Shown here piece by piece: positions 31,183 to 38,909 of a stretch of 38,909 nt of DNA (positions are counted from its first letter, which is position 1; each line of letters starts with the position of its first letter). A model generated the notes under the pieces. It did not search any database. It worked only from the letters and a program-made list of their open reading frames with translations, and was not told the DNA's origin. Location: the NCBI GenBank assembly GCA_903871905.1, contig CAIQIV010000252.1, positions 1-38,909 on the forward strand. Direction: 5' to 3'. Made by a program: the position numbers and the translations under genes. The stretch is from an uncultured Chloroflexota bacterium. Its GTDB lineage: Bacteria; Chloroflexota; Anaerolineae; Anaerolineales; UBA4823.

Positions 31183-32235
31183 TCAGGCGGGTACAGCTTC
31201 CAGTTGTCGGTCATACTGGTTGATATAATCGGCAGCCTTGTCAACCAGGTCTTTGTTGCCGATGAAGAGCGGGGTGCGCTGGTGCAAAGATTGGGGCTTG
31301 ATATCCAGGATCGGTGTGACACCATCTGAAGCTCCCCCCCCGGCCTGTTCAGCCAGGAAAGCCAGCGGATTGGCCTCATATAACAGACGCAGCTTTCCAT
31401 GCGGCTTCTGGGGGTCCTTCCTGTCGGCGGGATAATAGAAGACGCCACCAGCTAACAGGTTGCGGTGAAAGTCTGCCACCAGTGAGCCTACATAACGCAG
31501 GGAAAGGCCATGGATTCCGCCTTCCTCGCCTTGCAAATAACTGGTGTATTTCTGCACCCCTTTGCTCCAGTACATTTCGTAACCCAGGTTCACACTGAAA
31601 TATTTTGGGGATGTGGGGATAGTAATGTTCGGGTGGGACAGCAGGAATTCACCAACGGATGGATCCAGGGTAAAGCCATGTACACCGTGCCCTGTAGTGT
31701 ATACCAGCATGGTGCTAGAGCCATAAATGATATATCCAGCAGCAACCATGTTGCGGCCAGGCTGCAGGCAGTCTACCAACTGCCCGGGACCTTCAGGAGT
31801 CACCCTGCGATATACCGCAAAAATGGTTCCAATGGGGATATTGAAGTCGATGTTGGATGATCCATCCAATGGATCGTACAGCAAGATGTATTTCCCCGTT
31901 GGATAGCGGTCGGGGATTGGCATGACCTCAGGGTCCTCTTCTGAAGCCATGGCAGCCAGTCGTCCAGAGTGGATGTTCAAGTGGTAGATTGTATTATTTG
32001 CCAGGTCGTCCAGTTTCATGACAACTTCATCCTGGACATTTACCTGTTCCGTCCGGCCCAAGATCTCGGCCAGCCCCGCGCGCGTTGTTTTACTGGCGAT
32101 AACTTTTCCTGCCAGGGCAATATCGTAGAGAATGTTGGTCAAAACACCAGTGGCTTCCGGGTGGTAGAGCTGGGTTTCAAAGATATGGCGTTCAATGGTG
32201 ATGATATTGGTATGATCGGGCGTATTGGAGATCAT
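31183..32235 (-). CDS. fbp: Fructose-1,6-bisphosphatase class I
   Basis: 350 residues, the class I length. It hydrolyses fructose-1,6-bisphosphate to fructose-6-phosphate, the committed step of gluconeogenesis. The metal site is visible: SEED around residues 98-101, and [13 protein letters not shown] (118-130) with Asp121 and Asp124. Substrate-binding stretches follow ([34 protein letters not shown]). ATG 32235 has an AGGAG site. A TATAAT on the minus strand (32313-32318) is the probable -10 box. Downstream, on the same strand, is the repeat lipoprotein. Confidence 0.96.
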   Translation of the reverse strand: MISNTPDHTNIITIERHIFETQLYHPEATGVLTNILYDIALAGKVIASKTTRAGLAEILGRTEQVNVQDEVVMKLDDLANNTIYHLNIHSGRLAAMASEEDPEVMPIPDRYPTGKYILLYDPLDGSSNIDFNIPIGTIFAVYRRVTPEGPGQLVDCLQPGRNMVAAGYIIYGSSTMLVYTTGHGVHGFTLDPSVGEFLLSHPNITIPTSPKYFSVNLGYEMYWSKGVQKYTSYLQGEEGGIHGLSLRYVGSLVADFHRNLLAGGVFYYPADRKDPQKPHGKLRLLYEANPLAFLAEQAGGGASDGVTPILDIKPQSLHQRTPLFIGNKDLVDKAADYINQYDRQLEAVPA

Positions 32236-32312
32236 TATTTACTCCTTTGTCCTTTCCTGGTTACTGAGATTTGCATAAGGTAATTCACACGAGGAGAAAC
32301 CTCTCATGCTCA

Positions 32313-32318
32313 ATTATA
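32313..32318 (-). promoter_or_regulatory. Candidate -10 box for fbp
   Basis: TATAAT on the minus strand, about 80 bp upstream of the fbp start, inside an A/T-rich 227-bp divergent gap shared with the patatin gene. No clear -35. Confidence 0.35.
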
Positions 32319-32462
32319 CAATATTTTGGCGTTTTTTAATCGTTTTAATTGCACCATACGTGACGTTTTTGTTCGTCGATGTGGGAATTTATCCAATGGA
32401 TACGGCATAATTATTGCATAACTTCAGTCGTTTGGATTCTCTTTGAGGAGTGAACGGCAGCC

Positions 32463-33347
32463 ATGACCAAGAAGACAGCGCTCATACTTAGCGGTGGAGG
32501 GGCAAAAGGTGCGTTTCAATGCGGGGCCGAGAAATTCGCCCGGGAAGTAAAGGGCTATCAATGGGATATTATAGCAGGAGTTTCGGTTGGTGCGTTAAAT
32601 GCTGCCATGCTGGCGATGGCGAAATATGAGCGCCTTTTTCAGGTCTGGAATACCATAACCCAGGACCAGGTTTACACGGGTGGATTCAATCTCAAGTCTC
32701 TCTTCAAGATATTCTTTGGGGCAAAATCCTTTTATTCTAACGATCCTCTCCGCCGCCTGTTGCAAACGGAGTTGGAGCCTGAGAAGATCAAGGCCGATCT
32801 GCGCTTTGGGGCAGTTTCATTGGTCAGTGGAGAATATGTGCGCTTTGACGCCGGAACGCCCAACCTGGCTGAGGCGGTTCTCTCTTCAACCGTCATGCCG
32901 CTGGTTTGGTCACCTGTTGATGTGACATCGAATTACCGCGGTATGGTAGATGGCGGGGTGCGCAACATCACTCCCATTGGTGATGTGTTAGATTCTGATC
33001 CTGAGTTGCTGGTGATTATTAACTGCAGTCCAGAGACGGTGACAGTCTACCCCAAGCCTCCGGGAAATATCCTGGAGATCGGCATGCGAACTCTGGACAT
33101 CTTGATGAATGAGATCTTCCAAAATGATATGCGGGAATTCCTGCGTATCAATTACCTGGTGATGGAAGCAGCGATCCACGGGGTGACCTTGCACAGCCCC
33201 AGCAGTGGGCGACCCTTGAAGTATTTCGACTGCAAAATTATAGAGCCCCTGGAACCTTTGGGGGACACATTGGACTTTTCACAAGAAAGCATCCAGCGCA
33301 TGCTGCATGTGGGGTATCAACGGGCAAAAGAGGTTCTGGGAGATTAG
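32463..33347 (+). CDS. Patatin-like phospholipase
   Basis: 294 residues. Ser-Asp dyad lipid acyl hydrolase: oxyanion loop LSGGGAKGAF, nucleophile elbow GVSVG with Ser41, and DGG with Asp163 (MVDGGVRN). No signal peptide or membrane helix is seen, so it acts in the cytoplasm on membrane phospholipids or storage polyester/neutral lipids. GAGGAG lies 13 nt upstream of ATG 32463. Convergent with the ABC permease gene (5-bp gap). Confidence 0.93.
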   Translation: MTKKTALILSGGGAKGAFQCGAEKFAREVKGYQWDIIAGVSVGALNAAMLAMAKYERLFQVWNTITQDQVYTGGFNLKSLFKIFFGAKSFYSNDPLRRLLQTELEPEKIKADLRFGAVSLVSGEYVRFDAGTPNLAEAVLSSTVMPLVWSPVDVTSNYRGMVDGGVRNITPIGDVLDSDPELLVIINCSPETVTVYPKPPGNILEIGMRTLDILMNEIFQNDMREFLRINYLVMEAAIHGVTLHSPSSGRPLKYFDCKIIEPLEPLGDTLDFSQESIQRMLHVGYQRAKEVLGD

Positions 33348-33352
33348 TCGAA

Positions 33353-35806
33353 TTATTCGTACGCCAGTACCTCGCGAATGGTCAGGCGGGCTGCGTCGTG
33401 CGCGGGAAGCACAGATGAAACGATGGATAGCATCAGCACCACGCCAAACCATAAAAGGAAGCTGGCTGGTGAAAATGAGAAGCTGGCGGGCGAGTTGAAC
33501 AAGGAAAAGCTGACCACATCCGCCATCACCTTGCTGATAGGGAAGGCCAGGAGCGAGCCGAGGAACCAGCTGATGGCGCCGATGATCAAACCTTCAATAA
33601 TGACCAGGCGCATGATCGCCTGGTTTGAAGCACCGATGGCGCGCATTACACCGATTTCCCGCACGCGGTCGATGACATTCATGCTCATTGTGCCAGTCAA
33701 GCCGATGCTGCCAACCACAGCAGTCAATCCAGCCATCATGAGGAGAAAAGCAGTGAGAACATTCAGTCCATTTGAGGCATATTCGAGCAGGTGCAGACCG
33801 GTGTTCGAGTCAACGATCTTGTAGCCCAGGCGCTGCAGGTGTGCTTCGATTTGTTGGGCCAGAAGTTTCTGCCCTGTCTGGGAGCGATCAGATGGGCGGC
33901 CTTGAATACGGAATGTGGTAGCTTTGAGTGGGGTGTGGATCAACTTTGAAAGGTAATCATAATTGGCATAGGCAATGAAATCTCCGCTTTTGCCAAAAAA
34001 TTGAAAGGTACCTACTACTTGCCAATCCTTCTCTTCGCCATCGATCTTGATGTGCAGGGTATCGCCGACCTTCAATTCGGGAAAACTGGAGAGGAAACGG
34101 TCGTTGACCACGATCTTGTTCTGATCGCCTGGCTGGATCCAGCGCCCCTCCAGGAGGATGGGAGAAATGAGCTGGCTGTCAGGGGGTGGAGCCTGGATCT
34201 GAACCGGTTCGCCAGGACGTCCATCAGGAAGGGATAAGATACCCTGTGCGCCTGCCCAACCTTCGACAACCGTCACTCCCGGAACCTGGCGGATCACGCC
34301 TTCCATTTCTTTCAACGGGTATGCCCGATCTAGAGTCAGGCTAACATCAGCCGAATAGTAGCGGCTTAATGTCCCAATGTATTGGTTCAATGAAGTGCGA
34401 ACATTGATGGTGGCAATAAAGACGGCCCCGCCCAGGACAAGAGTGGCCAGGGTCAGCGCAAGGCGCGGCTTGCTGCGAACCGTGTTTCGCAGCGAGAGAA
34501 GCAAGGGACGCGGCAGGTCGCGGATCAGCCCAACCAGGCGGTCCAACCAGGTATGATGGCTGGTTGTCTGGATGCCGGTGCGGTTGGCAGCGTCTTGGAC
34601 GGAGATGAGCGAGCCGCGCAGGATGGGGATGATGCCGGCTATTTGTGGAACCAGAAAGGCGATAATGATCTGGGCTATATTGGCCAATGGAACGATACGA
34701 AACCCCTGGGGAATAAAGTTGATGAAGCGCCCCAGGAAGCCCAGCAGGAAGAAAGCTGCCTGCCCCGAAAGCGGTAGCGCCACTCCCAGTGCCACAGTGC
34801 TGAATGCAGCGATCAGCGCCAAATAGATGCCAACGATCTGCGAGCGCCTGGCACCGATAGTTTTAAGCACTCCGATCTGAGGCGCCTGATGATTGATCAG
34901 GCCAGTGAGAGTATTGGTGATCAGGAAGGTACTCAGGAAAACAATCAACAAACCCAAGATGATCAGAAAGCCTGAAATGGCTTCAATATAGACACTGTTG
35001 GGGTGGTCAATGCTGCGCAGGACAATTGTGCTCAGCACGCGCGTGTGGATCTGGTCAAATTTTTTCTGGATACGGGAGGCGGCCGTTTCAATATTTTTCT
35101 CGTCATTTGAGTCGCCGGCCACGTGGACATACAAATGATTGAGCATTTCGGGCTGTTCAAGCCAGGGTAAGGTATCAAAAGAGATAAACCCCTGGGGTGG
35201 GGCTGAGAAGAATCCACCCGGGTCGCCAGCTCCCAGGGTTTGATCCTGGACAACGCCAACCACCTGGAGCTGCCGTGTTCGGCCTGAAGGCAGCTTGATC
35301 TCGATGAAGTCGCCGATCTTGGCATTGGTTTGGGACTGCCTGTATTGCTCCAAAACGATCTGGTGCCTGCCTGGCGGCCAGGTTCCCTCCAGTACCTGCA
35401 GGCGGTTCATGCCCATCTGGTCAATGTTGTAAATTGCGCGCAGACCAAGACTGGACCATTTACCAGCCCCGCTGTTAACCCGAGCACGAAAGATCCAGGC
35501 TCCCTGCGCATCCTGGATACCTTCCAAGCCTTGAATTGTTTCCACGAAGTCTGGGTGAAAGGGGAGTGCGTTCATCACCACGTTGGCCGGTTTAATCGCG
35601 CTGTAGCTGCTGCGCATGTCGTCATCCAATAGCACCAGGATGGTGGAGATCATGCCGACCGCGAAAACACCCACGGCAATGGAAAGGATGACCATGAGAG
35701 ATCGCAGCTTGTTCCCCCAAAAATCTGACAGGACTTTGCGCCAGCGCGGGCGCACCAGGCTATAGTACCAAAGAACCGCTCTTGACATCCTGGATAAGCT
35801 CTCCAT
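33353..35806 (-). CDS. ABC transporter permease, MacB/FtsX type with two FtsX domains
   Basis: 817 residues. An N-terminal helix (about 35-60, LRSLMVILSIAVGVFAVGMI) leads into a MacB-like outside domain, then three helices of an FtsX domain (about 275-400), then a second unit with its own helix, outside domain and FtsX helices (about 680-805, ending ILPAHDAARLTIREVLAYE). Such proteins work as mechanotransmitters or move lipoproteins, peptides or lipids. The start overlaps the ATPase gene by 47 bp. ATG 35788 is an alternative start six codons later. No MacA adaptor is encoded nearby. Confidence 0.92.
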   Translation of the reverse strand: MESLSRMSRAVLWYYSLVRPRWRKVLSDFWGNKLRSLMVILSIAVGVFAVGMISTILVLLDDDMRSSYSAIKPANVVMNALPFHPDFVETIQGLEGIQDAQGAWIFRARVNSGAGKWSSLGLRAIYNIDQMGMNRLQVLEGTWPPGRHQIVLEQYRQSQTNAKIGDFIEIKLPSGRTRQLQVVGVVQDQTLGAGDPGGFFSAPPQGFISFDTLPWLEQPEMLNHLYVHVAGDSNDEKNIETAASRIQKKFDQIHTRVLSTIVLRSIDHPNSVYIEAISGFLIILGLLIVFLSTFLITNTLTGLINHQAPQIGVLKTIGARRSQIVGIYLALIAAFSTVALGVALPLSGQAAFFLLGFLGRFINFIPQGFRIVPLANIAQIIIAFLVPQIAGIIPILRGSLISVQDAANRTGIQTTSHHTWLDRLVGLIRDLPRPLLLSLRNTVRSKPRLALTLATLVLGGAVFIATINVRTSLNQYIGTLSRYYSADVSLTLDRAYPLKEMEGVIRQVPGVTVVEGWAGAQGILSLPDGRPGEPVQIQAPPPDSQLISPILLEGRWIQPGDQNKIVVNDRFLSSFPELKVGDTLHIKIDGEEKDWQVVGTFQFFGKSGDFIAYANYDYLSKLIHTPLKATTFRIQGRPSDRSQTGQKLLAQQIEAHLQRLGYKIVDSNTGLHLLEYASNGLNVLTAFLLMMAGLTAVVGSIGLTGTMSMNVIDRVREIGVMRAIGASNQAIMRLVIIEGLIIGAISWFLGSLLAFPISKVMADVVSFSLFNSPASFSFSPASFLLWFGVVLMLSIVSSVLPAHDAARLTIREVLAYE

Positions 35807-36479
35807 CGTGAATCACAAGCAGGTGAGAAACCCGCCTGGCCAGGGCGTTATCATGGGTGGCAACCAGGACAGTCTTTCCCTGGTCCACCAGACGCTCAAA
35901 AATCGTGAAAATCATTTCGGCCGTGGCATTGTCCAGGCGTCCTGTGGGTTCATCCGCAATGAGGATGGACGGATCATTTGCCAACGCCCGGGCGATAGCC
36001 ACCCGCTGCTGCTGGCCGCCAGACAGGGCAGACGGCAGCTTACGCGCATGGTCCTCCAGTTCAACCTGCTCCAGCAGTTTCATGGCGCGCTGCACGCTGC
36101 GCCGCCCCTGAAAACGACCACACAGGTCCATGGGCAGCAAGATGTTATCCAGCACCGTCATGGTGGGCATCATTTGAAAGTATTGGAAGATTACCCCCAG
36201 ACTGCGGCCGCGCCAAAGGGCACGCTGATTGTCATCCAAATCCTGGACTGAGACATTATCCACGGTCACTTTGCCAGATTTAACCCGGTCGATACCTGTG
36301 ATCATGTTGATCAAGGTGGATTTCCCGGCCCCAGATTTCCCAACCAGCCCCACGTATTCACCGGCCTGGATGGTCAGGCTGATCCCCTTCAGGGCCAAGA
36401 ACTCTCCATTGGGGGTCGAATATGCCTTGTTTACACTTTCCAGTTGAATGGCTGTGTTCTGCTGTGTAATACTTGCCAT
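35760..36479 (-). CDS. ABC transporter ATPase, LolD/MacB type
   Basis: 239 residues. Walker A GLVGKSGAGKST (residues 45-55), Q-loop FQYFQMMPTMTVLDN, signature LSGGQQQRVAIARAL (152-166), and Walker B ILIADEPTGRLD (172-183), with the His switch (ATHD). The group is that of LolD, FtsE and MacB ATPases, which pair with FtsX-type permeases as here. ATG 36479 is chosen because the family begins with IQLESVNKAY just after; an upstream TTG (36530) gives 17 unconserved residues. Confidence 0.94.
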   Translation of the reverse strand: MASITQQNTAIQLESVNKAYSTPNGEFLALKGISLTIQAGEYVGLVGKSGAGKSTLINMITGIDRVKSGKVTVDNVSVQDLDDNQRALWRGRSLGVIFQYFQMMPTMTVLDNILLPMDLCGRFQGRRSVQRAMKLLEQVELEDHARKLPSALSGGQQQRVAIARALANDPSILIADEPTGRLDNATAEMIFTIFERLVDQGKTVLVATHDNALARRVSHLLVIHDGELIQDVKSGSLVL

Positions 36480-36546
36480 AAATGGGATCAGATCCGTATC
36501 TGCATCCTTAGGGTGCAATTTGCTTCTCAAAACCTCGCAGGCTGAA

Positions 36547-36586
36547 GAAAAATAAAGGGCTGGACATCCACATGGTTGTTCAGCCC
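36547..36586 (-). terminator. Terminator downstream of modB
   Basis: On the minus strand a 10-bp stem (36577-36586 with 36557-36566) is followed by TTTATTTTT. It ends the fmdE-modB transcript before the ABC ATPase gene. Confidence 0.65.
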
Positions 36587-36652
36587 GATGATTTTTTGGA
36601 TTTTTTGGATTATATCATGAGTTGGCCGCAGGGGAATTAATGTTTATTGAGA

Positions 36653-37540
36653 TTATTCCTGGCGGGGGATAATGAGGAGCTTGACGATCAGGATAGACGC
36701 AAAACAGATGGTCACCAGGATAACCGATAATGCAAGGGCAGTATTGAGATCCATTTCAAAGCCGAGGTAAATGGCGGTGGGCATGGTCTGGGTGACGCCC
36801 ACCAGGTTGCCGGCAAAGAGCATGGTTGCGCCAAACTCGCCCAGGGCGCGCGCCCAACACATGACACTGCCGCTGATCAGGGCAAACCGGGTGAGTGGAA
36901 AAAATAAGTGCCATAAGATCTGCCAGCGGTTAGCGCCGTCGATCTGCGCTGCCTGGATGGTTTCTGAATCGATGCCAGCAAAACCAATGGCGGCCGAGCG
37001 AATAAAGATGGGTGCGGCAATAAAAATTTGCGCCAGGATCACTGCAATCTGGGTAAAGGCAATCTGCAGGCCAAGTGTTTCTTCCAGCCAGCCTCCGATA
37101 GGACCCCGTCGGCCAAAGGTGATCAGTAAAGCCAACCCAGCCACAGAAGGTGGGAGAAGGATGGGCAGGTCAATCAATGCATCCAGAAAGCCCTTAAAGC
37201 GAAATTGGACGCGTCCCATTAGAAGGGCCACCGGTGTGCCCAACAAGATGATCAATGCCAGGCTGATCGAGGAGGTCTTCAGGCTGGTAGCAACCGCCAG
37301 GTAGACCTGTTCCTTCTGCAGTGACTCGAGCAGCTGAGCCGGCGAACTGCGCACATACAGCATCACCACTGGCAGCAGGAAGAACAGGAGCAGCGGGGCG
37401 GCAGACAAGCGCCAGGCTTTGTGAAGCCATCGATCCAGACGGGGAGAAGCAGGGGTTTTTGTGTAAGCGGGCAATTCGGCAGGTACTGCTTCTTGAGTAT
37501 GTCCGATGCTTTCCGAAAGGGTAAAATGTCGCTGCGCCAT
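36653..37540 (-). CDS. modB: Molybdate/tungstate-type ABC transporter permease (ModB-like)
   Basis: 295 residues with an N-terminal extension of about 50 residues, then about six helices. The coupling EAA loop is AAQIDGANRWQILWHLFFPL, followed by LGEFGATMLFAGN, which is typical of ModB/WtpB/CysU permeases; LIDLPILLPPSVAGLAL and GRRGPIGGW fit ModB. It would move molybdate or tungstate inward with ModA and ModC, neither of which is encoded nearby in this window. The upstream FmdE-like gene and the riboswitch-like leader support an oxyanion/cofactor role. ATG 37540 is preferred over a TTG nine codons earlier. Confidence 0.85.
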   Translation of the reverse strand: MAQRHFTLSESIGHTQEAVPAELPAYTKTPASPRLDRWLHKAWRLSAAPLLLFFLLPVVMLYVRSSPAQLLESLQKEQVYLAVATSLKTSSISLALIILLGTPVALLMGRVQFRFKGFLDALIDLPILLPPSVAGLALLITFGRRGPIGGWLEETLGLQIAFTQIAVILAQIFIAAPIFIRSAAIGFAGIDSETIQAAQIDGANRWQILWHLFFPLTRFALISGSVMCWARALGEFGATMLFAGNLVGVTQTMPTAIYLGFEMDLNTALALSVILVTICFASILIVKLLIIPRQE

Positions 37541-37613
37541 TCTCACTTTGTCGAAATAACGCCGCAAGTTAACAGGATCAAGACAGGAAAGCCTGCCAGT
37601 ATTAGGATTGGTA

Positions 37614-38237
37614 TTAAAAGTCGCATTTTAATGCTGCAAATACAGGGACTTGTTCCGCCCGGCAAGTGTAATATGCCTCGCCGGCGCAAGCCCGGCAAAG
37701 GATCTGGTCACCCGATAAAACCTCACGTTGGTTGATTATTTCTTCGCCGCAAACCGAGCACACTGCTTTTGCACCAGGGTAGCTGATCAACTGTTCCAGG
37801 TCAGTATTCAACTCAACCCATTGCCAGTTGAGCAGAATCTCATTTACAATATGCTGGTATCCGATGAGCTGGGCTTCCCATTTGTTGGCGGTTTGCGGTG
37901 CATAGGATGGCGCCAGGGAACGAATATGGGTTCTGGGATGGATGCGAACTGCCTGTTTGCTTTCTGTATCCACGAAGGTAGCGGCAATTTTCCCATAATC
38001 TTCAATGCGCAGCGTACGCCGACCAACCCAGCAATTGGTCGCGACGGCTATGCCATCGGCTGTGCAGCCGTCTGTCTCCACAATCGTGAGCAGGCGTTTG
38101 CCTGATTGGGGAAGCTCCAATCCCAGTAATTCGCCAGCGTACATCCCCATCCGCACGCCAAGCACCTGGCGTGGACAAAGATGACGGTGCAAGGCGGCGG
38201 ACTCTTTCAAAAGTTCAGAGAGTGAGCGCAGTGGCAT
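37614..38237 (-). CDS. FmdE-like protein with C-terminal zinc ribbon
   Basis: 207 residues. The FmdE domain (about 5-150) keeps HRHLCPRQVLGVRMG (His17, His19, Cys21) and ETDGCTADGIAVATNCWVG (Cys58, Asp61, Cys69), then LRIEDYGKIAATFVD. The C-terminus has two CxxC pairs (Cys160/Cys163 and Cys181/Cys184) as a zinc ribbon. FmdE-like proteins were named from archaeal formylmethanofuran dehydrogenase operons but occur widely near molybdenum/tungsten enzymes; the true function is not known. GAGGAG lies just upstream of ATG 38237, directly after the leader terminator, and modB follows, so expression is probably cofactor-controlled. Confidence 0.88.
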   Translation of the reverse strand: MPLRSLSELLKESAALHRHLCPRQVLGVRMGMYAGELLGLELPQSGKRLLTIVETDGCTADGIAVATNCWVGRRTLRIEDYGKIAATFVDTESKQAVRIHPRTHIRSLAPSYAPQTANKWEAQLIGYQHIVNEILLNWQWVELNTDLEQLISYPGAKAVCSVCGEEIINQREVLSGDQILCRACAGEAYYTCRAEQVPVFAALKCDF

Positions 38238-38249
38238 TCAGTTCTCCTC

Positions 38250-38286
38250 AATATAAAATAGAAAACCGCCTGAAAGGAGACGGTTT
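38250..38286 (-). terminator. Leader terminator (expression platform) before fmdE
   Basis: On the minus strand an 8-bp stem (38279-38286 with 38263-38270, one G-U pair) is followed by TCTATTTTAT. It sits between the structured leader and the fmdE ribosome site, so it can act as a regulated terminator. Confidence 0.75.
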
Positions 38287-38299
38287 AACGTGAAAAGCA

Positions 38300-38470
38300 A
38301 CCTGTGTGCTCCTTTCCAAATCTGACCCTTTAACAGATGTGCCTCTACATCCATAGGTCACGGGGGGCCGAAGTGTTTCCACATTCGACCGGGGTCGTCC
38401 AGGCTTATTACCTGGACGACCGGCCAACCAGCCATCGAATGATCATTAGGCCAGTTGGCTCGGAGTATTT
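38300..38470 (-). ncRNA. Structured 5' leader, probable molybdenum-cofactor (Moco/Tuco) riboswitch
   Basis: The fmdE leader on the minus strand folds into nested helices: a closing CTCC/GGAG pair (38462-38465 with 38309-38312), GCCAAC/GTTGGC (38454-38459 with 38423-38428), a perfect 11-bp hairpin (38393-38403/38411-38421), a GAAA-tetraloop hairpin (38373-38382), and TGACC/GGGTCA enclosing a GATGT/ACATC hairpin. A GNRA hairpin plus CCGTGAC and a 3' TGGAAAGGAG motif resemble the Moco riboswitch class (RF01055). A terminator follows. The genes under it, fmdE and modB, fit molybdenum or tungsten control. Class assignment is by eye and needs a covariance search. Confidence 0.6.
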
Positions 38471-38514
38471 TGATATTTCTTTAAGTATAACATAGACCAG
38501 GAGAAAAGTGCGTT

Positions 38515-38909
38515 ATGGAACTAACCGATTACCAACCGCAGTCGATGCTTGTCACCCAGGAACGGCGCATTGAGAGGCCGCGCTTCCCGGTTGTGGACGC
38601 TCATAACCACCTGGGGGTGGAATTCGGAGGGGGGTGGGACCAGCGCCCGGTTGTCGAATTGTTGGGAGAAATGGACCGGTCAGGGGTAGAAATCTTAGTG
38701 GACCTGGATGGCGGTTGGGGAGAAGATGTATTAACTGCCCACCTGAAAAAATTCAAGGAGGCAGCTCCTGAACGGTTTTGTGTCTTTGGTGGGGTGTATT
38801 GGCAGGCTTGGGCAGAGCAGGGAAGCTCTTTCCCGGATTGGGCAGCGGAGCGGCTGCGCTTGCAGGTGCAGCGCGGGGCACAGGGTTTAAAAATCTGGAA
38901 ACCGTTTGG
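38515..38909 (+). CDS. Amidohydrolase family protein, 5' part
   Basis: The frame opens at ATG 38515 (AGGAG 11 nt upstream) and runs off the right edge after 131 codons. The N-terminal stretch RFPVVDAHNHLG has the HxH metal motif of amidohydrolase family 2 (PF04909), TIM-barrel metal hydrolases and decarboxylases; VEILVDLDGG, FCVFGGVYW and GAQGLKIWKPF follow in the expected strand order. Substrate cannot be judged from this part. Divergent from the fmdE operon. Confidence 0.82.
   Translation, partial: MELTDYQPQSMLVTQERRIERPRFPVVDAHNHLGVEFGGGWDQRPVVELLGEMDRSGVEILVDLDGGWGEDVLTAHLKKFKEAAPERFCVFGGVYWQAWAEQGSSFPDWAAERLRLQVQRGAQGLKIWKPF

Noticed and set aside
36587-36620. Repeated ATTTTTTGG units as a terminator for a plus-strand gene
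   Set aside because: No plus-strand gene ends nearby; the adjacent hairpin works better for the minus-strand modB transcript.

Overview
The window (about 39 kb, moderately G+C-rich, densely coded, no mobile elements, CRISPR arrays or rRNA seen) looks like chromosomal backbone of a bacterium with a respiratory chain. The mix of a ba3-type (B-family) cytochrome oxidase with a one-helix subunit IIa, a b6-type cytochrome b/Rieske cluster, a split methylmalonyl-CoA mutase, a DUF1786 protein and a viroplasmin-domain RNase H suggests Chloroflexota, probably class Anaerolineae. This is an inference from gene content, not a database match.

Layout. 1-2.1 kb: the 3' end of an RNase HI gene that carries a C-terminal hybrid-binding domain, a flavin reductase, a nucleoside deaminase and a tRNA-Arg(GCG). 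2.1-8 kb: a minus-strand pair, htpG plus a 898-residue membrane-anchored coiled-coil protein, preceded by four perfect 12-bp tandem repeats, then a DUF1786 protein. 8.1-10.3 kb: methylmalonyl-CoA mutase catalytic subunit and methylmalonyl-CoA epimerase. 10.3-13.7 kb: a PAS histidine kinase overlapping a winged-helix response regulator, a cold-shock protein and a lipoprotein. 13.7-16.9 kb (minus): a PspC protein, an O-methyltransferase overlapping a histone-deacetylase-like enzyme, and a receiver-PAS-nitroreductase fusion. 17.1-18.9 kb: a GH127 glycosidase.

18.9-29.3 kb is the heart of the window, a respiratory locus: two SCO proteins (one lacking the copper-binding His), a PCuAC copper chaperone, ba3 oxidase subunits IIa, II and I, an 815-residue fusion of cytochrome b, two [4Fe-4S] clusters, an MvhD/FrhD-like domain and cytochrome c, then (after a convergent/divergent lipoprotein gene) a b6-type cytochrome b, a Rieske protein and a membrane-anchored triheme cytochrome c. 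The copper proteins would load CuA and CuB of the oxidase; the cytochrome b/Rieske/triheme set would be the quinol:cytochrome c step. The fused protein is the most unusual component and could connect a cytoplasmic iron-sulfur electron carrier, the quinone pool and an outside cytochrome c.

29.3-38.9 kb: a BioD-like/DRTGG protein, a lipoprotein with 15-residue repeats behind fructose-1,6-bisphosphatase, a patatin-like lipase, a MacB/LolD-type ABC transporter pair, a molybdate-type permease (modB) downstream of an FmdE-like protein, a highly structured 5' leader with intrinsic terminator (probable molybdenum-cofactor riboswitch) in front of fmdE-modB, and the start of an amidohydrolase gene running off the right edge.
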